Shown here: positions 1 through 10,287 of the stretch, in pieces
Position numbering within the stretch: position 1 is the stretch's first letter
How the letters are laid out: every line of letters starts with the position of its first letter
NCBI GenBank assembly: GCA_028554645.1
Contig: JAQOOI010000022.1
Span: 186,001-250,000, forward strand
Direction: 5' to 3'
Length of the DNA stretch: 64,000 nt
From: Omphalotus guepiniiformis
Lineage: Eukaryota > Basidiomycota > Agaricomycetes > Agaricales > Omphalotaceae
Made by a program: the position numbers and the translations under genes
Notes under the pieces: model-generated
The model's database searches: none
What the model saw: the letters and a program-made list of their open reading frames with translations, nothing else
What the model was told of the DNA's origin: nothing

Positions 1-290
1 CCACATTTGATCTCTAGTAAATATAATTGAACAGGTATTTGAACTTAGCAATTGAACAGTAGTTGAACCTAGTCATTGAACTGCATTTGAACTGCTGTAT
101 TTGAATTGTAATGATACAATAAATGAAGTAGTTAGATATTTGAACTTAGCAATTGAACTGCATTTGAACTGCAACATATATTGTGAATCAAGAAGTATTT
201 GAACAGCAATTGATCAGCAATTGAATCATAATGATTAATAACCAGGTATATGAAGTGGAAATTGAACTGTAACAATTAACTTCAAATAAT
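1..290. repeat. AT-rich degenerate TTGAAC repeat
   Basis: The sequence is dominated by variants of ATTTGAACT and AATTGAACTG. A 22-base unit combining TATTTGAAC and TTAGCAATTGAAC occurs near 37-58 and again near 137-157. No coding potential is visible. It lies just outside the terminal inverted repeat of the neighbouring DNA transposon, so it may be a subterminal array of another decayed element or a satellite remnant. The left edge is cut by the window. Confidence 0.55.
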
Positions 291-531
291 ATTTTGCACC
301 AAAATGTGGATGAACTGTATAATATATTTGTGACATGTCTGTACTGTTGTCAATGGTTGTGTGCTCAGTGGTTTACGAACCTTGTCAGTTTGATGTGTTT
401 CAGGAGGTCTCAGGTTCGGTCCTGTTGTATCCATTGGATGTATTTTTCTGTAAGATTATATAACGTAGTTCAAATACAGTTCATTATATAATCTGGTTCA
501 ATTTGCGGTTCATATTTCGGCCTTCACAAAA

Positions 532-622
532 TTGATTACAGCCGTTCCGGAAAATAATGAGACTTGACTTCTATGAAGTTGCTGAATAGTGTAACCTGTA
601 ACATGTATCTTTTCCTTTTGGG
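532..622 (+). repeat. Left terminal inverted repeat
   Basis: About 91 bp that reappear inverted at 3852-3941 with a few mismatches, for example CTATGAAG against CACGGAG. Homology stops inside the element after the TTTTGGG run. Confidence 0.85.
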
Positions 623-770
623 TCAGGCCTGTCAATGTCGACGTCGATGATTTTGCACCTCCTCAAAGCTATGATTCCTCCTCTTGTCCTCCTCCTCTCC
701 TTTCTCAATACTCCTCCATATATCTACCTAATAAGCTCTGTTTCCGCTACACGCCAAACATCTACTGAGC

Positions 771-1921
771 ATGGGAAACTGGCGCATTAGCTCTGATCTC
801 AAAGACTGTGCTCTCAGGCTATGGGAATCGGGTTGGAGTTGTGGAGACATTTGCTGGGCCCTGGGTGTGTCTTGAGCTAGCCTCTTTCGATGGAAGGCAA
901 TATTTGAAGAGTTCACATGGTTGTCAAGCCTACACCTGCTATTTGAGGTCGCCCACGCATAATTGCTTAGCTGTTTTGACAGCTGTAAAGGAACTGTATC
1001 AGAAGCATCCGGAAACCTATCTTGACGAGCTGCAATGGTTTCTTGCTATCCATCACGATCTCCCCATCTCAGTATCATCTTTGCAAGACAACCTGACGAA
1101 GATAGGTCTCACCCGCAAACTACTTCACAAGATTGCTTCAGAGCGTGATGAGGAGCTATGTTCAAATTTCAAGAACACTTTGCAAACACAATTTTCGGGA
1201 ACAGGATGCGAATTTGTCACCGTCGATGAACCTAGCAAGAACGAGCATGATGTTGCACGCCGTTATGGAAGGGCTTTGAGAGGCATGCCAGCAGAATTTT
1301 CTGATCCATTTGTTCGTGGAACGCGGTACTCATTAGTCACCGCAATGAGCGTGAATGGCTACATTGCAACTAGAGTGGTAGAGGGTTCATTGGATTCATA
1401 CACTTGTTCTTTGATTTCATTGTCGAAGAAGTGGTGAGTACAGTAGTATCTATATGCTTCCGTCTGCTAAACTATACACCTCGTCATTTTGTGTCTAGGT
1501 CCCGCGAATGAACCCATTCCCAGACGCAAATAGTGTTCTCGTGATGGATAATTGTCGCATTCACCACACTGACACCTTGCAAGATGTCTTGAATGGCTGC
1601 GGTAAGCTGCTAAAACACATTTGTCTTTGTAATTCTGTTTATGATCAGTATTGCTACTAGGTATCATGCTGCTCTATCTCCCTCTGTATTCTCCAGACCT
1701 AAATCCTATTGAGGAATCCTTTTCAACATGTGAGTATTCAGTGAATATAATGAGCATTTATTGATGTATTTTGGGAAGGGAAAGCATATTTACGACGTAA
1801 CAGTTCTATCCTGCGCCAAGCTGATGATCCTCTTTTTGTTTTACTCAACTCTTGTGGTTGTATCAATGCAGACATAGCACGAAACTGGTTTTTACACGCT
1901 GGTTACATTTACGCTATGTAG
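771..1921 (+). pseudogene. DDE (IS630/Tc1-mariner-like) transposase pseudogene
   Basis: The start at 771 encodes an N-terminal helix-turn-helix (MGNWRISSDLKD, then GWSCGDICWALGVS). This is followed by an in-frame TGA, and the reading then passes through all three frames between about 860 and 970 (KPTPAI, TGA, GRPRII), with CGA-to-TGA changes at expected arginines. From 970 the frame is open (CLAVLTAVKELYQKHPETYLDELQ). Exons continue after introns at 1434-1498, 1602-1660 and about 1731-1778. They carry the DDE-type motifs VLVMDNCRIHH and LPLYSPDLNPIEESFS, and the last exon ends NWFLHAGYIYAM. The domain order matches the HTH plus DDE_3 transposases common in Agaricomycetes. The copy is inactive through two frameshifts and at least two stops near the N terminus. 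Confidence 0.85.
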
Positions 1922-1938
1922 TTGAATACAATTGAATA

Positions 1939-3638
1939 CTATTCCGAAGTCCAAATACCTTTCTTTACATCTGCTGAGAAAGTTGCGATGGGCAGCCACG
2001 ACCAAACCCCAAGATAATGTTTTGAACCCGACTGACTCCCACTCTCCTCACTCCAACTTCTCAATAACACGATTACCAGGTGTATACTCCAAGTCAGTGA
2101 GGCGCTGCAAATCCTTATCTGAAAGACCATAATGCTTGCAAAAAGCCTCAAGAGAGATATGAACACGTTTTCCAGGTGAGGGAGGAGCTGAATCAGAAAC
2201 TGAGTTTGGGTTTGACACAGACGACAGAATTGTGCTTGATGTAGTTACAGGCGCCGTGAGAGTAGGGTTACTAAGATGATTCTGATGGACATAGCATTTG
2301 CTGTTGCAGCATGCCAAGAAGCATTGTATTGAGAAGATTATCAGTAGTCGGAGGTGGGAGGTGGTTGAGCAATAAAGAAGCGGATCTGAAGCAGGTATAG
2401 GGATATGCAGAGGTCGAAGCTTGAGCAGGAGCAGAAGCAGGAGCAGGAGGACTTGAAGATGAGTCGATTTTTGTAATCAAAATATACAGAGTTCGGAGGA
2501 TGTTCGAGATCAACACCAGGAGTTTTACGACCCTAAGAGTTTGAGTGAATGAAGCAAGTACATAGACACGAAAGACAAACTTACTATATGCGAGGCCCAC
2601 ACCGAAATTTTCATGTCGTCAAGTTCAAAATGAATATTACTTTTATTGGTGTACACGCGCTTATTTGGCCAAAGAGGGTTATTGCCTATTGGATATTCAT
2701 CCGAAGACTCTGAGCAGCAGGTGCCAGAGCATTGTCAAACGACAGCTATTTTTACAGAGGTGAATATCATGAAGAAGACAGAAAGTTGGAAAGTCATACA
2801 CGCTGCTGACTAACACTTGAGGATGTTTCGACTGCGTCAAAGGCAGAGTAATCAAAGCGCAAATCATCCTGTTCTTCTCCCATATCCCAAGGCTGAAAAA
2901 ATGAAGGTTAGAGCAACCTTCACCAAGAAAGCAAAAGACTTACCGGTGGTTCCTCCGTAGTTTTGTTTGGTGGAGGCATACTGATAATCACAATATATCC
3001 TTGTGACACCTTGCGTCTTTGAACCTCACCTAACATCACCTCGTAGCCCATCTTCTCTGATAGTGGCAAGGGAGATGCATTTTCGGAGTCATGAAGCGCC
3101 ATGTCATCTTTGATACTGGAATCAAAGCCTTTGGGCAGGGAAAGAAGATGAGAAATGTGGTCGAGAAAGGAATCGTAGGAATCAGAGCTAGGAAACGATA
3201 CAGGGCCTTTGGTCACAGGTGGTGGGGTTTTTCGAGAGCCTTGAGCAGTGGGAACAATCACATTGATGAACATAGTTACGAGCACCTTGGCTTCCGGTTT
3301 CCTCATCAGAATCAAGTTCACTGGGTTTGAGTGTTGCTTTGCATTTCTTTCGAGGCGGACCTTGCTCATCGTGTTCTTCTTTTTCACGTAGTTTTGCAGC
3401 TTTTTTCTCAGCTCTCTGTCGTCGTTGTGCCTCCGCAGCTTTTCTCCTCTTCTCCTGTGCTTTTAGCACAACCGGGTCTTTACATCTGAATTGACTGACT
3501 ATATGCATGCATAAGTACAGTTAGAGCGCAATATCCTCTAGAAACATACATTTGGCCAGCATTCTCCTTCACCAACTCCGTGATCATGTCGTCAAACTGC
3601 ATTGGCTGCAGCTGTGCCTTCAAAGTCTGAGTCTCCAT
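1939..3638 (-). pseudogene. Transposon-borne unknown gene (Agaricomycete multicopy family), broken
   Basis: Read on the minus strand from METQTLKAQLQPMQF, this is a multi-exon gene. It has a Lys/Glu/Ala-rich coiled coil (KAQEKRRKAAEAQRRQRAEK), an acidic linker, and a central domain with KTPPPVTKGPVSF. A segment ending VIISMPPPNK follows, spliced by a short intron (near 2893-2941) to PWDMGEEQDDLRFDYSAFD. The C-terminal domain contains ISLEAFCKHYGLSDKDLQRL and ends KKGIWTSE. I recognise this only as a repeated hypothetical family of mushroom-forming fungi; its function is unknown. A 1-bp shift near 3330, a TGA in place of CGA near 2058 and a further shift near 1980 break it. Its position inside the TIRs says it belongs to the transposon. 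Confidence 0.65.
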
Positions 3639-3851
3639 TTGCTAAAGGAGTCCATGTCTAATTCCGCAAGTTCCTCATCCTCCAAGTGTTGAGAAACTAT
3701 TATCTGAATAGTCTATATCCATAGCGTAGTGAGAAAGCGTGTGAGGAGCTACGGAAATGCAAGCATACGTGCGAGGTTGAGGAGAAAGTTGGGGGCAAGG
3801 ATGAGGATTGGGGAACGAAGCACGGACCTCCGGACCCCCCGGACCCCAATT

Positions 3852-3941
3852 CCCAAAAAGGAAAGATACATGTTACAGGTTACACTATTCAGCAACTCCG
3901 TGAAGTCAAGTCTCATTATTTTCCGGAACGGCTGTAATCAA
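3852..3941 (-). repeat. Right terminal inverted repeat
   Basis: Inverted partner of 532-622. It ends at the outer edge with GGCTGTAATCAA, the complement of the left TTGATTACAGCC terminus. Confidence 0.85.
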
Positions 3942-3962
3942 AACTAGTTCTACTTTTGGGTT

Positions 3963-4936
3963 TTGACTCTGACCTGGCACGTTGTAATCTGTTTGAAGAT
4001 GCTCGTAACTTGTCTTCTTTGACGCTTATGTCACGAGTGTCACTGGTTCCTTTCACATTTCCGTACTCCCAACTTAAAGCGGCCGACTTGTTCCATGATG
4101 CCCGGGCCAATATATTGCCCCAATTTGGAAGCTCATTAGAGTCACTCGCTCTAGATTTCTTCCACTACAATCATCGGACGCCGATACCTCTGCACACCTT
4201 GCCTAATCTCTCGGAGCTGAAGTTGAAGCGATGCGCTACTGTCGATTGCTCGGGCATTTTTCGTGCTCTCACCTTGCCGTCGTTGAAAATTCTTCACGTT
4301 AATACATCAGGTAGGACATGCGACGGGACAATAGACGGGCTCAGCTTCCCAGAGTACAACGGGACCTCGAGAGAATGGCCTTTAGCCGAGTTCAGAACCA
4401 TGATTTCACGATCTGCATGCTCTCTGCAGGCTCTTCGCCTCACGGGCTGTTTACAGATACCTCGAAGTCAATTGCATGAACTTTTCAGCTTGATACCTAT
4501 GCTCACTTGCCTAGAAATGCAACTACTAGATGAAGAGACCTCTTCTGAGGTATACACTTTGCTTACAATTCAATCAAGCAAACAGCACATAGGCAATGTC
4601 CTCCTACCCTGCTTGATGGATTTCAAGATGAACAGTGACGAGGATGAGCTTGACGAGGAGATGAACAGTGACGAGGATGAGCTTGACGAGGATGAGCTTG
4701 CACAAGAATTTACTAACATGACCAAGTCAAGACAGCCCCCGTCAATTCCCGGTGTCGCTTTCCTCAGAAAGGCGACCTTCAATCGTTTGTGCGTGACTCA
4801 GGATTTTTCTCTGACAATAATCTTAGTTGTTTGTTATCTGATTAGGTACAGTTCAGTTGCAAGCGATGCAACCTATAATGATAACCCGACTTTGCTCGTC
4901 GGGCGCATGAGCCACCGCTACAATCTGCAGTTTTGA
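3963..4936 (+). pseudogene. F-box-like protein, 5'-truncated duplicate
   Basis: From the segment DLFEDARNLSSLTL onward this is almost identical to the C-terminal half of the intact F-box-like gene on the minus strand at 28738-30426. The F-box and N-terminal half are absent. Homology starts at about 3963, some 20 bp from the transposon end. The frame stays open to a stop at 4936. The copy lacks a few residues (SDQV) found in the intact gene and has an extra duplicated acidic run (DEDELDEE, twice) near 4630-4695. An internal intron at about 4790-4845 is likely, as in the intact copy. With no promoter or F-box it is probably not functional. Confidence 0.8.
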
Positions 4937-5173
4937 ACTATTAGGAGAAAAAGGAAGATGGTTGCTCGAGATATGGTGTTTGGTTTGACCTTTGATGAAG
5001 CGGTTGTGGGTGAAGGTATACTTGTGGAGGGTCTGTTTGTGGGAACGCTGCGACAATCATGGGGAAGTGAAATGAGCGCATACAAGGAGGAAAACTTGAT
5101 TGTAGGAAGCAAGGTCTTGGAGTGTAAAGTATTTAGTAGTGCTCAGTCAGACAATGTAATTATCCAGTATTGA
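3963..5173 (+). repeat. Inverted segmental duplication, copy A
   Basis: About 1.2 kb repeated in inverted orientation at roughly 28485-29670. It covers the F-box 3' half and the downstream sequence through the AGTGCTCAGTCAGACAATG stretch. It lies 280 bp before the 3' end of the iPGM gene, a fragment of which is also next to copy B. Confidence 0.85.
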
Positions 5174-5452
5174 AGACAATTGGGCTTTTGACATCTGCAT
5201 AATGCTTGGAATATGAGCTTCAGAAAGAGGACATCCTTTCCTTGGTTACGCTTTTGCGGTTGCAACTGATGAGGAGTCATTTACACAATCTATATTCTAG
5301 TATCATGAGTACATCTTTCATTTGCTACTGGTATTAAGTTCTGAGGTCAGTTCCGGGGCTACATGTATCATTCGTTTGTCTCTTGTTTGTTTATTGCTTG
5401 CATGAATATTCTTCGCATTTATATCCTCATGGCTTCGAGGCTCGAATCAAGT

Positions 5453-7478
5453 CTAGGCTAGGAGGGATCGTCCGGTCATTTCTACAGCAATGAAATTAAG
5501 ACTCATCAAAAATTTCAAGGAGAGACGAACAAAACATACCTTCCGGCTTGGGCAACCCCAAAAGATCAAGTACCGTAGGCGCAACATCACACAGCGCACC
5601 CGGTTCCTCACCCTCACCTCCATCCTCCTTGAACTGCAACTTCTTCGGATCCCCCGTCATGATAAACGGAACCGGATTAGTCGTATGCGCCGTATGCGGA
5701 GCCCCAGTCTCCTTGTTCCTCATCTGCTCCGCATTCCCATGATCAGCGGTAATAAGCAACACATACCCCGCCTCCTCACAAGCCTTGTACACGACCCCGA
5801 CAGCCTCGTCGGTATGCGTGATAGCCTCTACAGCAGCATCGAAAACACCCGTGTGACCGACCATGTCCGGGGGTGCAAAGTTACACATGACGAATTCGTG
5901 TTTTCCCTCACGAACGACTTCAGCGACTTTCTCAGCGACATCTTTGACGCTCATTTTCGGGTCTTTGTCGTATGTCGGGACTTTGGGTGAAGGTATCATA
6001 TGGCGTTCTTCGTTCGGGAATTGTTTCTCGACACCGCCGTTGAAGAAGAATGTTACGTGTGCGTATTTCTCGGTTTCGGCGATCGAGAGTAGGGTTAGGA
6101 TTGTGAAGCGCTGGAGAGAAGAATGAGAGTAGGCGTACCGGCGATATGAGCTTGTTTAATATCATGGCTGGCTAGCCATTCAGCTAGCACGTTTGTCATG
6201 ACCTGAGGAGGGAAAGCTACAGGGAAGGGGAATTCGGCGTTGTATCGCGACATGGTGGTGATATGCTGTAGTTTCCGTCGTCAGCAATCAGGGATGGGAG
6301 GCCTAGCAATAATGAACAGCGTACGAGATTCTTAGGGACAGTAACCTCCATCGGCTTGTCAGGAAGCCCAAATACAGTAGCGATCTCCCTCATCCTGTCA
6401 GATCGGTAGTTGAAGAAGAACAGGGTATCGTCATCTACAATGAACCCAAGTTAATCCTCGTGAAAAACATTGATGAGAAAAAACACATACCCTTAATCCT
6501 CCCCTCCGCACCATTCACGATAATAGGCTTCAAAAACTCATCAGTAACGTCCTTCTCATAATTAGCCTTGATAGCGTCCACAGCAGCCTTTCCATCAGCG
6601 CTCGAAGCGAGACTCTCGCCTTCACCACCAACAAGACCATCTACCGCAATCTTAACACGTTCCCATCGTTTATCTCGGTCCATAGCATAGTACCTTCCAA
6701 CGATCGTAGCTAATTCGCCGTACTGCTCCTTCTTCATGAAATCTAGCAGATCTTGACAATACCCAGCTGCAGAACGAGGAGCAGTATCACGACCGTCACC
6801 GAAGAAGTGTACGTAGGTGTGCGGGACGCCTTGTTCTTTAGCGGTTTCTAGGAGAGCGTAGAGGTGGTTGATGTGGGAGTGTACACCACCGTCGGAGATC
6901 TGTATGTGTATCAAGAATGTTTTCAACATTTAGTATGCTTGAAATTATCTCGGATATTTGAAAGGAGACGCACCAAACCAAGTAGATGTAATCTACCGTT
7001 CCCCTCCTTAGCTCTTTTTATACTCTCAAGAATAGTTTTGTTCTTATGGAACTCTTTCTTCTTGATCGATACATCGATCCTGACGATATCCTGCCAGACG
7101 ATTCGTCCAGCGCCGATGTTCAAGTGTCTGCAAAAGAATGAGAATACAATATATCAGCTCGACTCGGAGAAGAAAGCGCGACAGTGATCGAAAAACGTGA
7201 ATAACGTACCCAACTTCAGAGTTCCCCATAAGCCCCTCACTAAGTCCAACAGCAGTCCCATGAGCAGCGAGCTGGCGTATACTATGAGTCTTCCCAATCG
7301 TATCCATATTCGTCGTCGTTCCAGCTTCAATCGCATTCCCTTCGAGCCCAGGCTCAGTTGCGATGCCCCATCCATCGTGTACGCTGTATAGTTTAACGGT
7401 CGATTAGTTTTCAGAAAATCAAGGAAAGGCAAGAAGTGTAGATACGATTAAGCATACTTTGTTTTTGACTTCAGGCAT
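5453..7478 (-). CDS. gpmI: 2,3-bisphosphoglycerate-independent phosphoglycerate mutase
   Basis: Cytosolic glycolytic enzyme interconverting 3- and 2-phosphoglycerate through a phosphoserine and two metal ions. On the minus strand it starts MPEVKNKVCLIV. The exons encode HDGWGIATEPGLEGNAIEAG, the nucleophile motif GNSEVGHLNIGAGRIVWQD, ISDGGVHSHINHLY, FGDGRDTAPRSAAGY, DDDTLFFFNYRSDRMRE and the metal-binding ITADHGNAEQM. The last short exon gives EEMTGRSLLA and stops at 5453. The approximate length of 530 residues is normal. About eight short introns are present. One oddity is that the first intron, cut canonically (GTATCT to ACAG, about 7379-7446), leaves the frame off by one before HDGWG. That means an unusual splice or a base error. 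The family also occurs in bacteria, plants and nematodes; many fungi use it as the only mutase. Confidence 0.93.
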
Positions 7479-7943
7479 TCTATGCGAGTAAGATGAATCT
7501 AAGTGTAGTTGGTGGCGAGCCGCAAGATGGTGGTGATGGTGGTATAAGTAGAGGAAACCTGAGAAGGTTACCGGGCGAAGCGGAGCTGATTGCAGAACTA
7601 GGTAACTCGAGACTGCAGAACGATGGCCCAGTACATTGTACAACAAATTCCTAGCCTCTAGTTCTTTCAAAGAATACAATCACTATTATTGCAATACACT
7701 CTAGAATCTACAGTACATTTGGTTCGATACAAATCTGTAATAAAGTGAAAAACTGGTCGAATCACCGTGTGACATTCAACTCCAGGAACATCCTGTTTTC
7801 GGTCCTGAGAAGGCATGAAGGCCTAACTCCTGACTCCTATGCGGCTCCTATGTAGCGAGATAGAAATATACTGAGAGAGAGAGAAAAAGGTCCAAACGAA
7901 GAGACAATAACACGACTAAGAAAGATTGCACCGTGCCAGCGAT
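7479..7943. other. Intergenic, iPGM upstream region
   Basis: Holds the promoter side of the minus-strand iPGM gene and the 3' flank of the next minus-strand gene. A purine-rich GAGAGAGAGA stretch lies near 7871-7886. I see no other gene. Confidence 0.5.
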
Positions 7944-9570
7944 TCAAGAGGACAGAACGTTCGGGGGAATATTTTCCTTTCCAGGGTGCATCTCCAATAC
8001 GGAAGAACCGCTAGAAACCCTTGGCTTGACTGAGGTGTGCGTTTTTTTCTTCGAAATTCCAGCCGCCTCGCCATCAGCCTCGTTGAAAGTTTTGGTCGTA
8101 CTCCTCCCAGGGAGCGCGCTAGTATCTATATTATCTGCTTGCGAAAGGGAGTACCGGAAAGAGCCCACGCCATCGAAATCTGCTTCCTGGTGAATACGTG
8201 CTTCGCTGTAGAGCCCCAGATCTCCGTAGGAATCAAAGCTGAGGAATCGAGAGCAAGATACCGTGTTGACGTTCACAGGCGTCTTGGAGTCTTGAGAGAG
8301 AGCATCGCTCAGGCCAGAAGAGCAAGAAGACGAATCAGAGGTACTCGTGGAGATATCTGTGCTGCATTCCGTGTCGGTTGTAGAAGATATAGTCGTTGAA
8401 GAGGTGGAGGAATGAAGAGCAGGCTCGCGCGGATGTGACACGTCTTCGTCGATGTCATAGGGAATTTTCGAGAGGGAAGTTGGGGGGAAGTGCAAAGGTA
8501 GTGCAGTGAGGGAGGATTGTCCTAAAGAGGGTTCCAAAATAAGCCGAAGTCCATGAGGCGCTGATGTTCCAATCGGAAAGATTTCATCTTCATCGTCCGA
8601 ATAACTCGTTGCAGTCAGCTCGTTCTCCACTTCTTCCAGCTCCCATTGGTCGTCGGTGTTATCACGACCAGGAATGAATTGTTCGATCGGCCTCGCTTCT
8701 TGGTACAACGTGAACGCTTCTGTATCCTTGAGAAACCTAGGGGCCGGATCCTGTGTACGTCGGAGAAAACCAAGTAAATTGAGTACAGGCTTTGAAGGGG
8801 TGGTCCTTGAAACACAGTCCCGTAGAATCCCCTCATCAAAAATCGTGAACGCATCTGAATTGACAGAAAAACCGAAAGCGCCGGTAACAGGTATTGGCCG
8901 CATATCATTTCCATCTCTGTTGTGGAAAACAGCATTCATAATTTGACCGGTCTAACGCGCAATAAAACCATGAGTCACGTCACGAGTATACATAGAAAGC
9001 AGGCAAGGCAAACACACTCACAACGAACGAAGTGCACGCGTATAAAGGGATGTAGACTAGCTTGGCTTTGACGCCATCTAGAAGCTCTTCTATTGACATC
9101 CCCGTCTTTCCTGGATCTCCGAGGTCCGAGTCGCCAAAGACACCTTCAACACTCCAACGCCCAGAGTCCTGACCCGCAGAGTAAGGTATCTCATACATGA
9201 TCACCCCTCCAAGCCCACATTCGTTCATCCTAGCAAAACGCCGTTCTCGTTCTCTTCCACTGGCAGTACAGGCTAGTCCAGAGTCGGATTCATGAATTGT
9301 ATCGCTCGAGATGAGGTTAGGCTTGTCTCTTGGATTGGAGCCGTGTTTGAAGCTGACTTGAACATCGCTGCTAGAGGCTATGAGGTCTTGATATACACAT
9401 CTTGCGACGAAAGAGCGCCAAATGGATCCAGGAGGATATGTGGAGGATCTGGTGAGTTGATGTTCTTGAAAAATTGTTATTTTTGAACCAGTTTTGGTAT
9501 TTGAGTCCGAAGCAGGTGTAAGAAGACGTTGAATGGTCGATGACCAACATGAAGAACTAAAAGAAGACAT
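7944..9570 (-). CDS. Hypothetical disordered protein
   Basis: Two exons on the minus strand joined by a GT-AG intron at about 8952-9022, where TSFV splices to TGQIMNAVFHNRDG. Exon 1 starts MSSFSSSCWSSTIQRLL and contains CGLGGVIMYEIPYSAG and the segment SIEELLDGVKAKLVYIPLYAC, which looks folded. The product is about 520 residues. The second half is Ser/Thr/Asp-rich low complexity (runs of S, T and D near 8300-8420) and ends GKENIPPNVLSS. There is no signal peptide or membrane segment. I do not recognise the family. The long uninterrupted frame and clean splice support a real gene. Confidence 0.7.
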
Positions 9571-10287
9571 GAAGACAGAAATACTAGGGTGTGAAGTCGT
9601 CTAGCTGAGAAGAGCTGAGAGTCACGTATGTGATTACCGTGACCAACTAACTGTCCTGCAAACTAAGCTCCTCACAGTCACTGAATAAGGCTGCCAGCTG
9701 CTGCTAGTAATTGGCGAGTCGCGACCACCGCGTGCATATCCTCTTGACCTGGCATGAAGTTCAGCATGTGGACCCATTGAAGCCGGTCAATATACTTTAG
9801 TATTTACTCCTAACGATCTCCAATGTGCGCCAGCTTGATTTCCGTTCACATGAACTTCAAGTTGAAGTCCAAGCGATTGGGTGCAAGATATGAACGTGGA
9901 CTCTCTAATTCGATCTCACTGGATATTCGAGTGCTAGACTGCCGTGAACTTTGTTAGGCATGCCTTCCATAGGTGTTTGCCCAGGGGCAAAATCGATTGA
10001 CACGCACGCAGGGCTTAAAGGCCTCCGATGTAAGTTCAAGGCTTACTCTCTTGGATAGCGGTTTCAACAAGCTCAAGCCGCTGAACGTTCTCTACCATCT
10101 CTGTGCGCGCTGCGTCCTGCTGCAGAATAGTGATCGCCCCGTGAGTTCTTTGTTCGATTCGTGGTGCTTTTAGAGAACAATGGAGCAGGAGCTTGCCGCG
10201 CAGCTTCCTAATTCAGTGTCTCTACTTTCAACCTCCACCATCATCTTGTCGTTGCCTCGTGTGCCACCGCTAACCGATTCAAACGGC
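9571..10287. other. Intergenic between divergent genes
   Basis: Shared upstream region of the minus-strand hypothetical gene and the plus-strand MLKL-like gene. A plus-strand open frame reaches back to an ATG at 10180 and may be 5' leader of the latter. Nothing else was identified. Confidence 0.45.

Larger units (their letters stand above)
532..3941. mobile_element. Two-gene DNA transposon with ~90-bp TIRs (decayed)
   Basis: The left end (532-622) and right end (3852-3941) are near-perfect inverted copies, both reading inward from TTGATTACAGCCGTTCCGG. Between them lie a Tc1/mariner-like DDE transposase pseudogene on the plus strand and an unrelated multi-exon gene on the minus strand. The two genes meet tail-to-tail, with about 17 bp between stops at 1921 and 1939. 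Both genes carry stops and frameshifts, so the copy is probably immobile. I could not define a convincing target-site duplication. The right end lies about 20 bp from the truncated start of a duplicated F-box segment. Confidence 0.8.

Noticed and set aside
358..425. tRNA-like sequence with A-box-like GTGCTCAGTGGTT and B-box-like GGTTCGGTCC
   Set aside because: No acceptor stem and only a 4-bp T stem can be drawn. The B box deviates from consensus and there are no repeat copies in the window, so SINE origin is not supported.
3091..3330. 79-codon plus-strand open frame
   Set aside because: It is the antisense shadow of the transposon's minus-strand gene and has no family features.
5490..5990. 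166-codon plus-strand open frame
   Set aside because: Antisense shadow of the last long exon of iPGM.
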